In this document: piece after piece, positions 1-6,286 of the stretch
Numbering within the stretch: the stretch's first letter is position 1
Layout of the letters: the number at the start of each line of letters is the position of its first letter
Assembly: GCA_946543095.1 (NCBI GenBank)
Contig: CAMNLO010000093.1
Span: 1 to 6,454 of the forward strand
Reading direction: 5' to 3'
DNA length: 6,454 nt
From: an uncultured bacterium
Lineage (GTDB): Bacteria; Bacillota; Clostridia; Lachnospirales; Lachnospiraceae
Notes under the pieces: model-generated
Databases searched by the model: none
Seen by the model: only the letters and a program-made list of their open reading frames with translations
What the model was told of the DNA's origin: nothing
Made by a program: the position numbers and the translations under genes

Positions 1-119
1 AGATGGGAAAGATCCTTCCCCGCCGCATCACCGGGACCTGCGCCAAGCATCAGAGAGAGCTTACAACCGCGATCAAGAGAGCAAGACATATCGCTCTTCT
101 GCCTTACACCGAGGTCTGA
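1..119 (+). CDS. rpsR: 30S ribosomal protein S18, C-terminal part (5' end outside window)
   Basis: Thirty-eight codons in frame from base 3 end at TGA 117-119. The peptide contains [16 protein letters not shown] followed by [16 protein letters not shown], which is the conserved C-terminal half of ribosomal protein S18. S18 binds the platform of the 30S subunit next to S6 and contacts 16S rRNA through this basic region. The gene starts upstream of the window, so its start and the expected preceding genes (rpsF, ssb in most Firmicutes) cannot be seen. The ending PYTEV is ordinary for the family. The following gap contains a long hairpin that may attenuate read-through into gdpP. The identification rests on direct recognition of a strongly conserved motif. 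Confidence 0.97.
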   Translation, partial: MGKILPRRITGTCAKHQRELTTAIKRARHIALLPYTEV

Positions 120-137
120 TCCGAGAAAACTGTGATC

Positions 138-178
138 TGCGCCGACCGTATTGTGGTTAACATAAAACGGCCGGCGCA
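138..178 (+). promoter_or_regulatory. Long imperfect hairpin between rpsR and gdpP (possible attenuator or processing site)
   Basis: TGCGCCGACCGT (138-149) pairs with ACGGCCGGCGCA (167-178), 11 of 12 positions, with one A/C mismatch. Beyond one more mismatch (150/166) the stem continues inward with 151-155 / 161-165, including one G-T wobble, leaving a 5-base loop. The bases after it (TGTTGCGTTTCT) hold no real T-run, so it does not look like an efficient intrinsic terminator. A weak attenuator, an RNA-processing site or an mRNA-stabilising structure are all possible. No clear promoter is seen between it and gdpP. Confidence 0.5.
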
Positions 179-213
179 TGTTGCGTTTCTAAGGGAAAAA
201 AGCTCTTAGCGGC

Positions 214-222
214 GGAGGAGGT
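214..222 (+). promoter_or_regulatory. Strong Shine-Dalgarno site that fixes the TTG start of gdpP
   Basis: GGAGGAGGT lies just before TTG 226-228. The first GGAGG (214-218) leaves a 7-base spacer, which is near ideal. No ATG lies in this frame near the site, and the protein needs the residues right after the TTG (a basic N-terminus leading into the first membrane helix), so TTG is the best start. Confidence 0.85.
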
Positions 223-225
223 AGT

Positions 226-2283
226 TTGCGAGACCGTGTACGCTTAAAAGGCAGACTGAAAAACTATCTGACCTTTGAGATCTATCTTGGGATCCTGCTC
301 ATCCTTGTGAACGTGGGAATGATCTTCGTGGACCGCATGGCAGCAGCGCTGCTGGCTGTGTTTACGGTGGTCTACTGGGTAGTGTCCCTGTCCTTCTATA
401 TCCACAGCAGAGGTATTTACATCGGCGAATTGATCAGCTTCGCCACTCAATACGGTCAGATCCAGAAGGAGCTTCTCCGGGATCTGAACCTTCCCTATGC
501 CCTTTTGGATGCCTCCGGGCATATTGTCTGGATGAACACCGCCTTTGAAAAGGCGTCCCGCAAGCAGAAGGGCTATGAGAAATCCATTCAGACGATCTTC
601 CCCGAACTCACCAGGGAAAAGCTGCCCTCCCCCAAGGACATGGAGGACAGGGAGGTGGAGGTCTCTTTTGAGGACAACTACTACAGGGCCAAGCTCCAGG
701 CAGTGGCCTTGTCCGAAATGGTGGAAGGCAGCGAGATCTTCAGCCAGGCCGGGGATGTGATCTATCTGGTGGCACTGTATCTCTATGACGAGACGGCCCT
801 GCAGATCGCCTTAAAGGAGCTGGACAGCCAGTCCCTGGCGGTGGGGCTTGTATATCAGGACAACTACGAAGAGGCCATGGAGGGAGTGGAGGATGTGAGA
901 CGCTCCCTGCTGGCGGCTCTGGTGGACCGGGAGATCAGCCAGTACGTGGCCGCAAGGGACGGTCTTTGCAAGAAGCTGGAGAAGGACAAATTCCTGGTGA
1001 TCCTGCGGAAGGAAGCCGTAGAGAGCATGCGGGAGGAGAAGTTCGACATCCTGGACAAGGTCAAGACCGTCAACATCGGCAACGAGATGGCGGTGACCAT
1101 TTCCATCGGCATCGGTCTGGGAGGCCTGACCTACGCCCAGAATTACGAGTTTGCCCGCAGCGCCATCGAGCTGGGGCTGGGCCGCGGCGGCGACCAGGCA
1201 GTGGTTAAGACCTCGGATTCCACCGTGTTCTACGGCGGCAAGACCAAGCAGGTGGAGAAGAACACAAGAGTGAAGGCCAGGGTGAAGGCCCATGCCCTGG
1301 AAGAGATCATCAATGGCAGAGACCAGGTCTTTATCATGGGCCACAAGAGGGGAGATGTGGACAGCTTCGGTTCCTCCGTTGGGGTATGGCGGATCGCCAA
1401 GTCCCTGGACAGGGAAGCCCATATCGTCCTGAACGAGAATACCACCTCCGTAGGCCAGCTGGTGAATCTGTTTAAGGACAACAGCAACTACGAAGAGGAT
1501 ATGATCCTGACGAATCAGGAGGCCATCGATCTGGTGGGGCCCAATGCGGCGTTAGTGGTGGTGGATGTTAACAAGCCCAGCATCACGGAATGCCCGGAGC
1601 TTCTGCACCGCGCCAAATCCATCGTGGTCATCGACCACCATCGTCAGGGCACGGAGACCATCGAGAACGCCACCTTATCCTATATCGAGCCCTACGCTTC
1701 CTCCGCCTGCGAGATGGTGGCGGAGATCCTGCAGTACATAACCGGAAGTGTCAGGATGCGCACCGAGGAAGCGGACACCATGTTCTCGGGCATTATGATC
1801 GACACGAACAATTTCGTCACGAAAGCCGGCGTCCGGACCTTTGAAGCCGCCGCCTTCCTGCGCAGGATGGGGGCGGATGTGGCCAGAGTGCGGAAGCTCT
1901 TCAGAGAGGATGCGGCAGCCTATAAGGCCAGGGCGGATGCGGTCTCCCAGGCGGAGATCTATCGCGGCGTCTATGCCATCAGCGCCTGCAATGTGGAGGA
2001 TGTGAAGGAGAATGCCACTGTGGTTGGAGCCCAGGCGGCCAACGAGCTTTTAAACATCCGGGGCATCAAGGCCAGCTTTGTGCTGACGGATTATCAGAAT
2101 ATTATTTACATCAGCGCCCGTTCCATCGACGAGGTGAATGTGCAGGTCATCATGGAGCGGCTGGGAGGCGGCGGCCATATGAACATCGCGGCCACTCAGC
2201 TGTCCGAGACCACGCTTGTGGAGGCGATCCACTCCTTAAAGGGAGTCATCGACACCATGATCGAGGAAGGGGAACTTGATTAA
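226..2283 (+). CDS. gdpP: Cyclic-di-AMP phosphodiesterase, GdpP/YybT family (membrane-bound PAS-GGDEF-DHH/DHHA1)
   Basis: The 685-residue protein hydrolyses cyclic di-AMP to pApA by family assignment, and so influences cell-wall stress, potassium and osmotic balance. Seen in order: two membrane helices (about 18-36 and 38-58); a small PAS-like segment (about 84-145, with LPYALLDASGHIVWMN); a degenerate GGDEF domain (about 185-335) with EKDKF (252-256) at the expected signature site, so probably no cyclase activity; and a DHH/DHHA1 phosphodiesterase module (about 365-675). Metal-binding motifs are intact: GHKRGDVDS (372-380; H373, D377, D379), VVVDVN (D447), DHH (470-472), IDTNNF (D526) and GGGGH (647-651). 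The active part should face the cytoplasm. Length and position between rpsR and rplI match the family in Firmicutes. The stop codon lies within the inverted repeat of the downstream structured element. The start is TTG. Confidence 0.97.
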   Translation: MRDRVRLKGRLKNYLTFEIYLGILLILVNVGMIFVDRMAAALLAVFTVVYWVVSLSFYIHSRGIYIGELISFATQYGQIQKELLRDLNLPYALLDASGHIVWMNTAFEKASRKQKGYEKSIQTIFPELTREKLPSPKDMEDREVEVSFEDNYYRAKLQAVALSEMVEGSEIFSQAGDVIYLVALYLYDETALQIALKELDSQSLAVGLVYQDNYEEAMEGVEDVRRSLLAALVDREISQYVAARDGLCKKLEKDKFLVILRKEAVESMREEKFDILDKVKTVNIGNEMAVTISIGIGLGGLTYAQNYEFARSAIELGLGRGGDQAVVKTSDSTVFYGGKTKQVEKNTRVKARVKAHALEEIINGRDQVFIMGHKRGDVDSFGSSVGVWRIAKSLDREAHIVLNENTTSVGQLVNLFKDNSNYEEDMILTNQEAIDLVGPNAALVVVDVNKPSITECPELLHRAKSIVVIDHHRQGTETIENATLSYIEPYASSACEMVAEILQYITGSVRMRTEEADTMFSGIMIDTNNFVTKAGVRTFEAAAFLRRMGADVARVRKLFREDAAAYKARADAVSQAEIYRGVYAISACNVEDVKENATVVGAQAANELLNIRGIKASFVLTDYQNIIYISARSIDEVNVQVIMERLGGGGHMNIAATQLSETTLVEAIHSLKGVIDTMIEEGELD

Positions 2284-2292
2284 AACTACGAG

Positions 2293-2340
2293 CAAAGGCC
2301 GATAGAACGCCGTGCTTGCACGTGCGTTCGAGAGGCTTTG
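2293..2340 (+). other. Hairpin with CUUG tetraloop inside the structured element
   Basis: CAAAGGCC (2293-2300) pairs with GGCTTTG (2334-2340) with one bulged G. An internal loop of GATA (2301-2304) opposite GAGA (2330-2333) follows, then GAACGC (2305-2310) pairs with GCGTTC (2324-2329). The apical stem CGTG (2311-2314) pairs with CACG (2319-2322), with T2323 bulged. The loop is CTTG closed by a G-C pair, the known stable form of the CUUG tetraloop. The purine-rich internal loop and special tetraloop are more typical of a functional RNA than of a chance inverted repeat. Confidence 0.65.
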
Positions 2341-2355
2341 GCGAGTGTCCTTCAT

Positions 2356-2404
2356 GGTGCTGCATGCCGGGGGCATGCGTCCAGCACCGCCGGCTTTAGC
2401 TGGC
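2356..2404 (+). repeat. Double-hairpin module, copy 1
   Basis: Hairpin A1: GGTGCTG (2356-2362) pairs with CAGCACC (2382-2388), and CATGCC (2363-2368) pairs with GGCATG (2372-2377) around a GGG loop, leaving a one-sided bulge CGTC (2378-2381). Hairpin B1 follows with no spacer: GCCGGC (2389-2394), loop TTTA, GCTGGC (2399-2404), with one G-T wobble. The module may be enclosed by a further stem, CTTCAT (2350-2355) with ATGAAG (2413-2418), giving a three-way junction. Confidence 0.75.
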
Positions 2405-2410
2405 GCGGTA

Positions 2411-2430
2411 GCATGAAGCGGCGTGAAGCG
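2411..2430 (+). repeat. Tandem 10-base direct repeat in the linker between modules
   Basis: GCATGAAGCG (2411-2420) is followed directly by GCGTGAAGCG (2421-2430), 9 of 10 identical. The first copy can pair with 2350-2355 to enclose module 1. The second can form a small 4-bp hairpin, GCGT (2421-2424) with ACGC (2431-2434). Confidence 0.55.
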
Positions 2431-2440
2431 ACGCGGGAAT

Positions 2441-2489
2441 GGTGCTGTGTGCCGGGGGCACACGTTTAGCACCGTCAGCTTCAGCTGAC
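2441..2489 (+). repeat. Double-hairpin module, copy 2
   Basis: Same layout as copy 1, offset by 85 bases. Hairpin A2: GGTGCTG (2441-2447) pairs with TAGCACC (2467-2473, one G-T wobble), and TGTGCC (2448-2453) pairs with GGCACA (2457-2462) around a GGG loop, with bulge CGTT (2463-2466). Hairpin B2: GTCAGC (2474-2479), loop TTCA, GCTGAC (2484-2489), perfect. It matches copy 1 at 39 of 49 positions. All ten differences are transitions, and pairing is kept throughout. Confidence 0.75.
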
Positions 2490-2499
2490 AATGTAGGTA

Positions 2500-2550
2500 G
2501 CGCATATTCTCCTACGGAGAATTCGTAAAGCCGCAAAGCGGCGACTGCGC
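2500..2550 (+). other. Three-way folded 3' end of the structured element
   Basis: GCGCA (2500-2504) pairs with TGCGC (2546-2550) and encloses two perfect hairpins. The first is ATTCTCC (2506-2512) with GGAGAAT (2516-2522), loop TAC. The second is GCCGC (2530-2534) with GCGGC (2538-2542), loop AAA. The stretch GTAGTTTTAATCT that follows has only four consecutive T, so at best this is a weak transcription terminator ahead of rplI. Confidence 0.6.
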
Positions 2551-2578
2551 GTAGTTTTAATCTGTTATATCGATTGAG

Positions 2579-2583
2579 AGGAG
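2579..2583 (+). promoter_or_regulatory. Shine-Dalgarno site of rplI
   Basis: AGGAG, within a longer AGAGGAG, ends 4 bases before ATG 2588-2590. The spacer is on the short side but usable, and the start gives a canonical L9 N-terminus (MKVILQKDV). Confidence 0.75.
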
Positions 2584-2587
2584 CATC

Positions 2588-3034
2588 ATGAAAGTCATCT
2601 TACAAAAAGACGTGAAATCTGTGGGAAAGGCCGGGGAGGTCACGGAAGTCTCCGACGGCTACGCACGGAATTTTCTGTTTCCCAAGAAGCTGGCGATCCC
2701 TGCGGATAAGGCGAACATGAACGTCTTAAACCAGAAAAACGCCAAGAAAGAGCGGGACGAAGCAAAGAAGCTGAAGGAAGCAAAGGAGCTGGCATCGAAG
2801 CTGGAAGCCCAGGGGATCACCGTGAAAATGCGGGCGGGCGCCGGCGGCAAGGCCTTCGGTTCCGTTTCCGGCAAGGAGATCGCCCAGGCAGCCCTGGAGC
2901 AGTATGAGCTGGAGATCGACAGAAAGAAGATCCAGCTGGCAGAGCCCATCAAGACCTTCGGAGAATTCGAGGTTCCCATCCGACTGCACCCCGAGGTCCT
3001 GGCCAAACTGAAGGTCGTGGTAGCGGAAGCTTAA
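2588..3034 (+). CDS. rplI: 50S ribosomal protein L9
   Basis: The 148-residue protein has the typical L9 length. L9 binds 23S rRNA near the L1 stalk through its N-terminal domain and projects outward on a long helix; it affects reading-frame maintenance and ribosome quality. The N-terminal domain (1 to about 50) shows the family signature, with G13, G16, V21, G24-Y25, N28-F29-L30. A highly charged, Lys- and Glu-rich helix follows (about 45-78), then the C-terminal domain (about 80-148) with the Gly-rich stretch [13 protein letters not shown] Lys occupies one of the glycine positions of the strict signature (FPKKLA), a minor variation. The gene lies 5 bases before dnaB, which implies co-transcription and perhaps translational coupling. 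Upstream is the structured element rather than an obvious promoter. Confidence 0.99.
   Translation: MKVILQKDVKSVGKAGEVTEVSDGYARNFLFPKKLAIPADKANMNVLNQKNAKKERDEAKKLKEAKELASKLEAQGITVKMRAGAGGKAFGSVSGKEIAQAALEQYELEIDRKKIQLAEPIKTFGEFEVPIRLHPEVLAKLKVVVAEA
3025..3029 (+). promoter_or_regulatory. Weak Shine-Dalgarno site of dnaB inside the end of rplI
   Basis: GGAAG lies 10 bases before ATG 3040, within the last rplI codons. It is weaker and further away than ideal, so re-initiation by ribosomes finishing rplI (stop 3032-3034) may help start dnaB. Confidence 0.45.
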
Positions 3035-3039
3035 GCTCC

Positions 3040-4398
3040 ATGAACGAAGAAGAAGTCATCAAACGGATCATGCCCCATAGCCCTGATGCGGAGGAATCCG
3101 TGATCGGGGCCATGTTTTTGGATGCGGAGGCCATTAAGATCGCATCCGAAATGCTGACGGACGGGGATTTCTACAACAGGGCCTACGCCGCTCTGTTTTC
3201 TGCCATGTCCGCTTTAAGCGAGGCCGGCACACCGGCAGACGCGGTCACGGTCTTAAACAAACTGAAGGAAATGTCCGCACCTCCGGAAGCGGCGAATCAG
3301 GCCCTGATCCGTGAGATCCTGACCCATGTGCCCACCTCCGCCAATATCAGGCATTATGCGAAGATCGTCCGGGATAAGTCCATCCAGCGCAAGCTGATCC
3401 GGGAATGCGAGGAGATCGAAAACTCCGCCTTTGCCGGGACAGAGACTGTGGACGGAATGCTGGAGGATGCGGAGAAGCGCATCTTTGAGGTGGTGAAGGA
3501 GCGCACCAGCTCCGATTTCACCCCCATCAGGCAGATCGCCCTGGACACTATGGCCATGATCGAGAAGGCGGCCCAGTCCGGCGGCAGGATCACCGGGATC
3601 TCCACAGGCTTTGCGGACCTGGATTTTAAGACCGCGGGACTTCAGCCCTCTGACTTTATCCTTATTGCCGCCCGTCCCAGTATGGGAAAGACGGCTTTCG
3701 CGCTGAACATCGCGGCCCACGCGGCCTTAAACGACAATGTGCCGGTGGTGATCTTCAGTCTGGAAATGTCAAAGGAGCAGCTCACCAGAAGGCTTTTCTC
3801 CATGGAGGCAAAGGTGGATGCTTCCAAGCTCAGGACAGGGGATCTGCAGGATAACGAGTGGGAGGATCTCATCGAGGGGGCGGACAGAGTCGCCAGATCC
3901 CCGCTGATCATTGATGATTCTTCGGGACTGACCATTGGGGAGGTCCGGAGCAAATGCAGAAAATATAAAATGGAACACAATATCGGTCTTGTGATGATCG
4001 ATTATCTCCAGCTGATGACCGGGGATTCCGGTAAAAACGAAAACCGGCAGAACGAGGTGGCGGCCATTTCCAGGTCCTTAAAGGCCATGGCCAGGGAGCT
4101 GAACGTCCCGGTGGTGGCGCTGGCACAGCTCTCCCGTGAGGTGGAGAAGCGGGATGACAAGCACCCCATGCTCTCCGACCTGAGAGAATCGGGCTCCATC
4201 GAGCAGGACGCGGATGTGGTCATGTTCATCTACAGGGAGGAGTATTACCAGAGGGACACCGGAAGGAAGAATCTGGCGGAGATCATGATCGCCAAGCAGA
4301 GAAACGGCCCCACGGGATCCATCGAGCTGACCTGGATCCCGCAGCACACGAGATTTGTGGACCATATCAAACAAAAAGATATTAAGAAGCAGCAATAA
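3040..4398 (+). CDS. dnaB: Replicative DNA helicase DnaB (named DnaC in Bacillus)
   Basis: The 452-residue protein is the hexameric ring helicase that unwinds DNA 5' to 3' at the replication fork and recruits primase. The N-terminal helical domain (about 12-115) opens with PHSPDAEESVIGAMFLD, the usual DnaB start. A linker helix region leads to the RecA-like motor (about 183-445). Visible motifs: Walker A ARPSMGKTA (211-219), catalytic glutamate in SLEMS (E242), Walker B VMIDYLQLM (D321), LAQLSREVEKR (361-371), SDLRESGSIEQDAD (379-392) and the C-terminal KQRNG (419-423), which matches the KxRxG motif. No intein is present, although DnaB is a common intein host. The ATG at 3040 is preferred over the ATG at 3070: it follows rplI closely and keeps the usual short leader before the helical domain. 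Confidence 0.99.
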   Translation: MNEEEVIKRIMPHSPDAEESVIGAMFLDAEAIKIASEMLTDGDFYNRAYAALFSAMSALSEAGTPADAVTVLNKLKEMSAPPEAANQALIREILTHVPTSANIRHYAKIVRDKSIQRKLIRECEEIENSAFAGTETVDGMLEDAEKRIFEVVKERTSSDFTPIRQIALDTMAMIEKAAQSGGRITGISTGFADLDFKTAGLQPSDFILIAARPSMGKTAFALNIAAHAALNDNVPVVIFSLEMSKEQLTRRLFSMEAKVDASKLRTGDLQDNEWEDLIEGADRVARSPLIIDDSSGLTIGEVRSKCRKYKMEHNIGLVMIDYLQLMTGDSGKNENRQNEVAAISRSLKAMARELNVPVVALAQLSREVEKRDDKHPMLSDLRESGSIEQDADVVMFIYREEYYQRDTGRKNLAEIMIAKQRNGPTGSIELTWIPQHTRFVDHIKQKDIKKQQ

Positions 4399-4445
4399 AG
4401 AAAAAGGAATACTCCATCCTCCGGCGATGCCGGAGGATGGAGTAT
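4399..4445 (-). terminator. Intrinsic terminator of the chemoreceptor gene, shared gap with convergent dnaB
   Basis: A perfect 17-bp stem (4409-4425 with 4429-4445) has a 3-base loop GAT. Read on the minus strand it is followed by TCC and then TTTTTCTTT, a proper U-tract, so it terminates the chemoreceptor transcript. Read on the plus strand, the bases after the stem (GTGATTCC) hold no T-run, so it should stop dnaB transcripts poorly, although it may protect their 3' ends. A smaller 4-bp hairpin (4453-4456 with 4463-4466) lies between it and the chemoreceptor stop codon. Confidence 0.85.
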
Positions 4446-4468
4446 GTGATTCCGGGCTTATTCCCGCA

Positions 4469-6211
4469 TTACCTGCTGTTTTGCACCTCTCTGATCAGAT
4501 CGTAATTGGAATCCTTCCCCTCCACGAATCCGGTAACAGGGGTGTTCAGCCCTGCGAAATCATCAAATTCCACAAAGGCCTTCCCGATCTTTGCAAGCAG
4601 CTCCGGTGACAGCCTTTTGCTGAAGGCAATGGCGTCCTTCTGGATGTTGCCTGTCTTGGATATGATCTTCAGCTTCGATACATCCACGCCGTTCTTCTCC
4701 GCCTTTTCGAAGGCCTCGTTATAGGTGGCGCCCGCGTCGAAATCCCCTGACAGGACCCCCTTGATCACATTGTCGTGGCTGCCGGCAAAGGTGATGTTCC
4801 CCAGATCCCTGTTCGGGTCAAGCCCTGCCTGGCGGATGCTGTAGTCCGCATACAGATAGCCGGAGGCGCTGGCCTTGTCCACAAAGCCGAAATCCCTTCC
4901 CCGAAGATCCGGAATCTCGTTGATCCCGGAATCCGTCCTGGTAATGATATAGCCGTTGTAGAAATCCTTTCCGTTGACCTTCGGCGTGGCCACGGGCTCC
5001 AGCTCAGTGACCTTGCAGGCGTCCGTGTAGGCCATGGGGGAGAACCACCCGCCGTCGTACACCCCGTTTTTGATGTTGGTGCCGAGGGAATTATAGTCTT
5101 TGGAAATAACGATCCTGGTTTGTAAGCCGATGCCCGAGAAGATCCGCTCCAGGATCGGTGCATACATGTTTTTGATGTCAGCCGGTGAGGTGAAGGGATT
5201 GATGCCGATGGTGATCTCCTCCTCGGACTTGGCCTTGGACATCTCCAGCTGCATATTGTCGCAGACATCGTTCAGATTATCGCAGTACCGGATCAGCTCC
5301 CTGGTCTTTTGCTGGTGCTGCTCGATCAGCGTGATGCGCTCCTTCGCCTCGGTATTGCCCTCCTCGATGCCGGTGATGAGCTCGTCCAGCGTGTTCTTCA
5401 TCTCGCCGGAGGCCTCCACGCTCCCCTTGGTCAGCTCCGTCAGCTCATTGATATTGTTCTTGATCACGCTCATGGAATTCCGGGAGCCGTCCAGGACCTT
5501 AACGGTGTTCTTCATCATCTTATGGAGTTCCTCGATGGAAGCGGAGGATTCTTCGATGGAGGCGTTTGCCTGGGAGGTGGTGTCTCCCAGTACCTTGATG
5601 ATCTTGTCGATATCGCTGACGAAGACGGCGGTCTCATTTGCCAGCTTTCCCACTTCCTCCGCCACCACGGCGAAGCCCCGTCCGTGTTCGCCGGCTCTTG
5701 CGGCCTCAATACTGGCGTTTAAGGCCAGCAGATTGATCTGGGATGCAATGGACTCGATATACTCGATGTTTTTCTGGATTTCCTGTGAGGATTTAAGGAG
5801 TTCCTGATTGATGCTCCGGGTGTTTTGGAAGGTATTCTCCACATTTTTCAGAAGGTCGTAGGTTTCCTGTACGGTACTCTGTCCCGTGGTCACCTGCTCC
5901 AGGGTCCGGTCCGCCTCCGACTCCACCATGGAGATCCTGGAATTGATCTGTTCGCTGCTTTCGCTGACCCTGGCAACAGCCTCCTCCGCACGCTCCACGT
6001 ACTGCAGATTGCGCTCGGCGGTCTCCGCTGCCTTATGGTTCTTTAAGACCAGCTTTCCGAAGGCCTCCTCGTACTTCTTGGCGATCCAGAGAAGGTTTCT
6101 GGTGTCAAAGCCGATGGCTTCGATCATGGAGCCGATACCCTTATAAAAAGAGAAATATTTTCCGGTATCGGCCTTTGCTGTCTGCGGTTCTTCTTTTTTC
6201 CATCCGAACAT
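4469..6211 (-). CDS. Soluble methyl-accepting chemotaxis protein fused to a C-terminal PhnD-like substrate-binding domain
   Basis: This 580-residue protein has two recognisable parts. Residues about 65-325 form the coiled-coil signalling domain of a chemoreceptor. The highly conserved hairpin tip is present ([20 protein letters not shown] at 155-174, then [17 protein letters not shown]), which contacts CheA and CheW. Residues about 332-575 resemble the PhnD family of phosphate/phosphonate ABC-transporter binding proteins: [12 protein letters not shown] (387-398), [14 protein letters not shown] (425-438), [11 protein letters not shown] (443-453), FAGSHDN (475-481) and [10 protein letters not shown] (492-501). 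No signal peptide or membrane helix is visible, and the N-terminus is charged (MFGWKKEE), so the whole protein is predicted cytoplasmic. It likely reports an internal ligand to the chemotaxis kinase; the ligand is unknown. The ATG at 6209-6211 follows a G-run at a 6-base spacing. No C-terminal receptor pentapeptide is seen. The gene is convergent with dnaB. Confidence 0.93.
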   Translation of the reverse strand: MFGWKKEEPQTAKADTGKYFSFYKGIGSMIEAIGFDTRNLLWIAKKYEEAFGKLVLKNHKAAETAERNLQYVERAEEAVARVSESSEQINSRISMVESEADRTLEQVTTGQSTVQETYDLLKNVENTFQNTRSINQELLKSSQEIQKNIEYIESIASQINLLALNASIEAARAGEHGRGFAVVAEEVGKLANETAVFVSDIDKIIKVLGDTTSQANASIEESSASIEELHKMMKNTVKVLDGSRNSMSVIKNNINELTELTKGSVEASGEMKNTLDELITGIEEGNTEAKERITLIEQHQQKTRELIRYCDNLNDVCDNMQLEMSKAKSEEEITIGINPFTSPADIKNMYAPILERIFSGIGLQTRIVISKDYNSLGTNIKNGVYDGGWFSPMAYTDACKVTELEPVATPKVNGKDFYNGYIITRTDSGINEIPDLRGRDFGFVDKASASGYLYADYSIRQAGLDPNRDLGNITFAGSHDNVIKGVLSGDFDAGATYNEAFEKAEKNGVDVSKLKIISKTGNIQKDAIAFSKRLSPELLAKIGKAFVEFDDFAGLNTPVTGFVEGKDSNYDLIREVQNSR

Positions 6212-6217
6212 AATGTA

Positions 6218-6222
6218 CCCCC
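6218..6222 (-). promoter_or_regulatory. Probable ribosome binding site of the chemoreceptor gene
   Basis: GGGGG on the minus strand lies 6 bases before the ATG at 6211. It is a modest match to the consensus AGGAGG, but correctly spaced, and no better site is near. Confidence 0.5.
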
Positions 6223-6286
6223 GATTGCAATTTGATAATGCCTTGCAGTCCGGCGATGGTTCATCATCACCGTCAATCTGTTACTG

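Larger units (their letters stand above)
2278..2562. repeat. 285-bp structured intergenic element with 13-bp terminal inverted repeats (MITE-like or structured RNA)
   Basis: This accounts for nearly all of the roughly 300-base gap between gdpP and rplI. GATTAAAACTACG (2278-2290) is the exact reverse complement of CGTAGTTTTAATC (2550-2562). Between these ends almost everything can be folded locally: a long hairpin (2293-2340), two copies of a double-hairpin module (2356-2404, 2441-2489) and a closing three-way structure (2500-2550). I see no credible protein in it: no ribosome binding site with a family-like ORF on either strand. Terminal repeats, small size and intergenic position fit a non-autonomous mobile element. 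The compensatory changes between the modules fit selection on RNA or single-stranded DNA structure. No target-site duplication is certain, though the TTAA at each outer end is palindromic and could hide one. I do not recognise a named family. Confidence 0.7.

Noticed and set aside
811..1422. Open frame of 203 codons on the minus strand inside gdpP
   Set aside because: His-, Gly- and Leu-rich translation without recognisable motifs, fully within the DHH/GGDEF coding region; a shadow of gdpP.
2356..2489. Repeat modules as a short CRISPR array
   Set aside because: Only two units of 49 bases, each with internal double hairpins and no exact repeat or unique spacer pattern; no cas genes are present.
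2236..2505. Open frame of 89 codons on the minus strand covering the structured element
   Set aside because: It crosses the end of gdpP and the hairpin modules, has no family resemblance, and the base changes between modules preserve pairing rather than a protein.
2542..2570. Possible promoter for rplI-dnaB (TTATAT at 2565-2570)
   Set aside because: No acceptable -35 box at the right distance, and a start so close to the ribosome binding site would leave almost no leader.
3070..3072. Alternative ATG start for dnaB
   Set aside because: It would remove the short leader before the helical domain and has a poorer upstream sequence; the ATG at 3040, 5 bases after rplI, is the better choice.
5100..5807. 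Open frame of 235 codons on the plus strand, antisense to the chemoreceptor
   Set aside because: It mirrors the MCP coding region; its Ser- and Leu-rich translation is what the reverse complement of a coiled-coil gene gives, and it lacks a convincing ribosome binding site.
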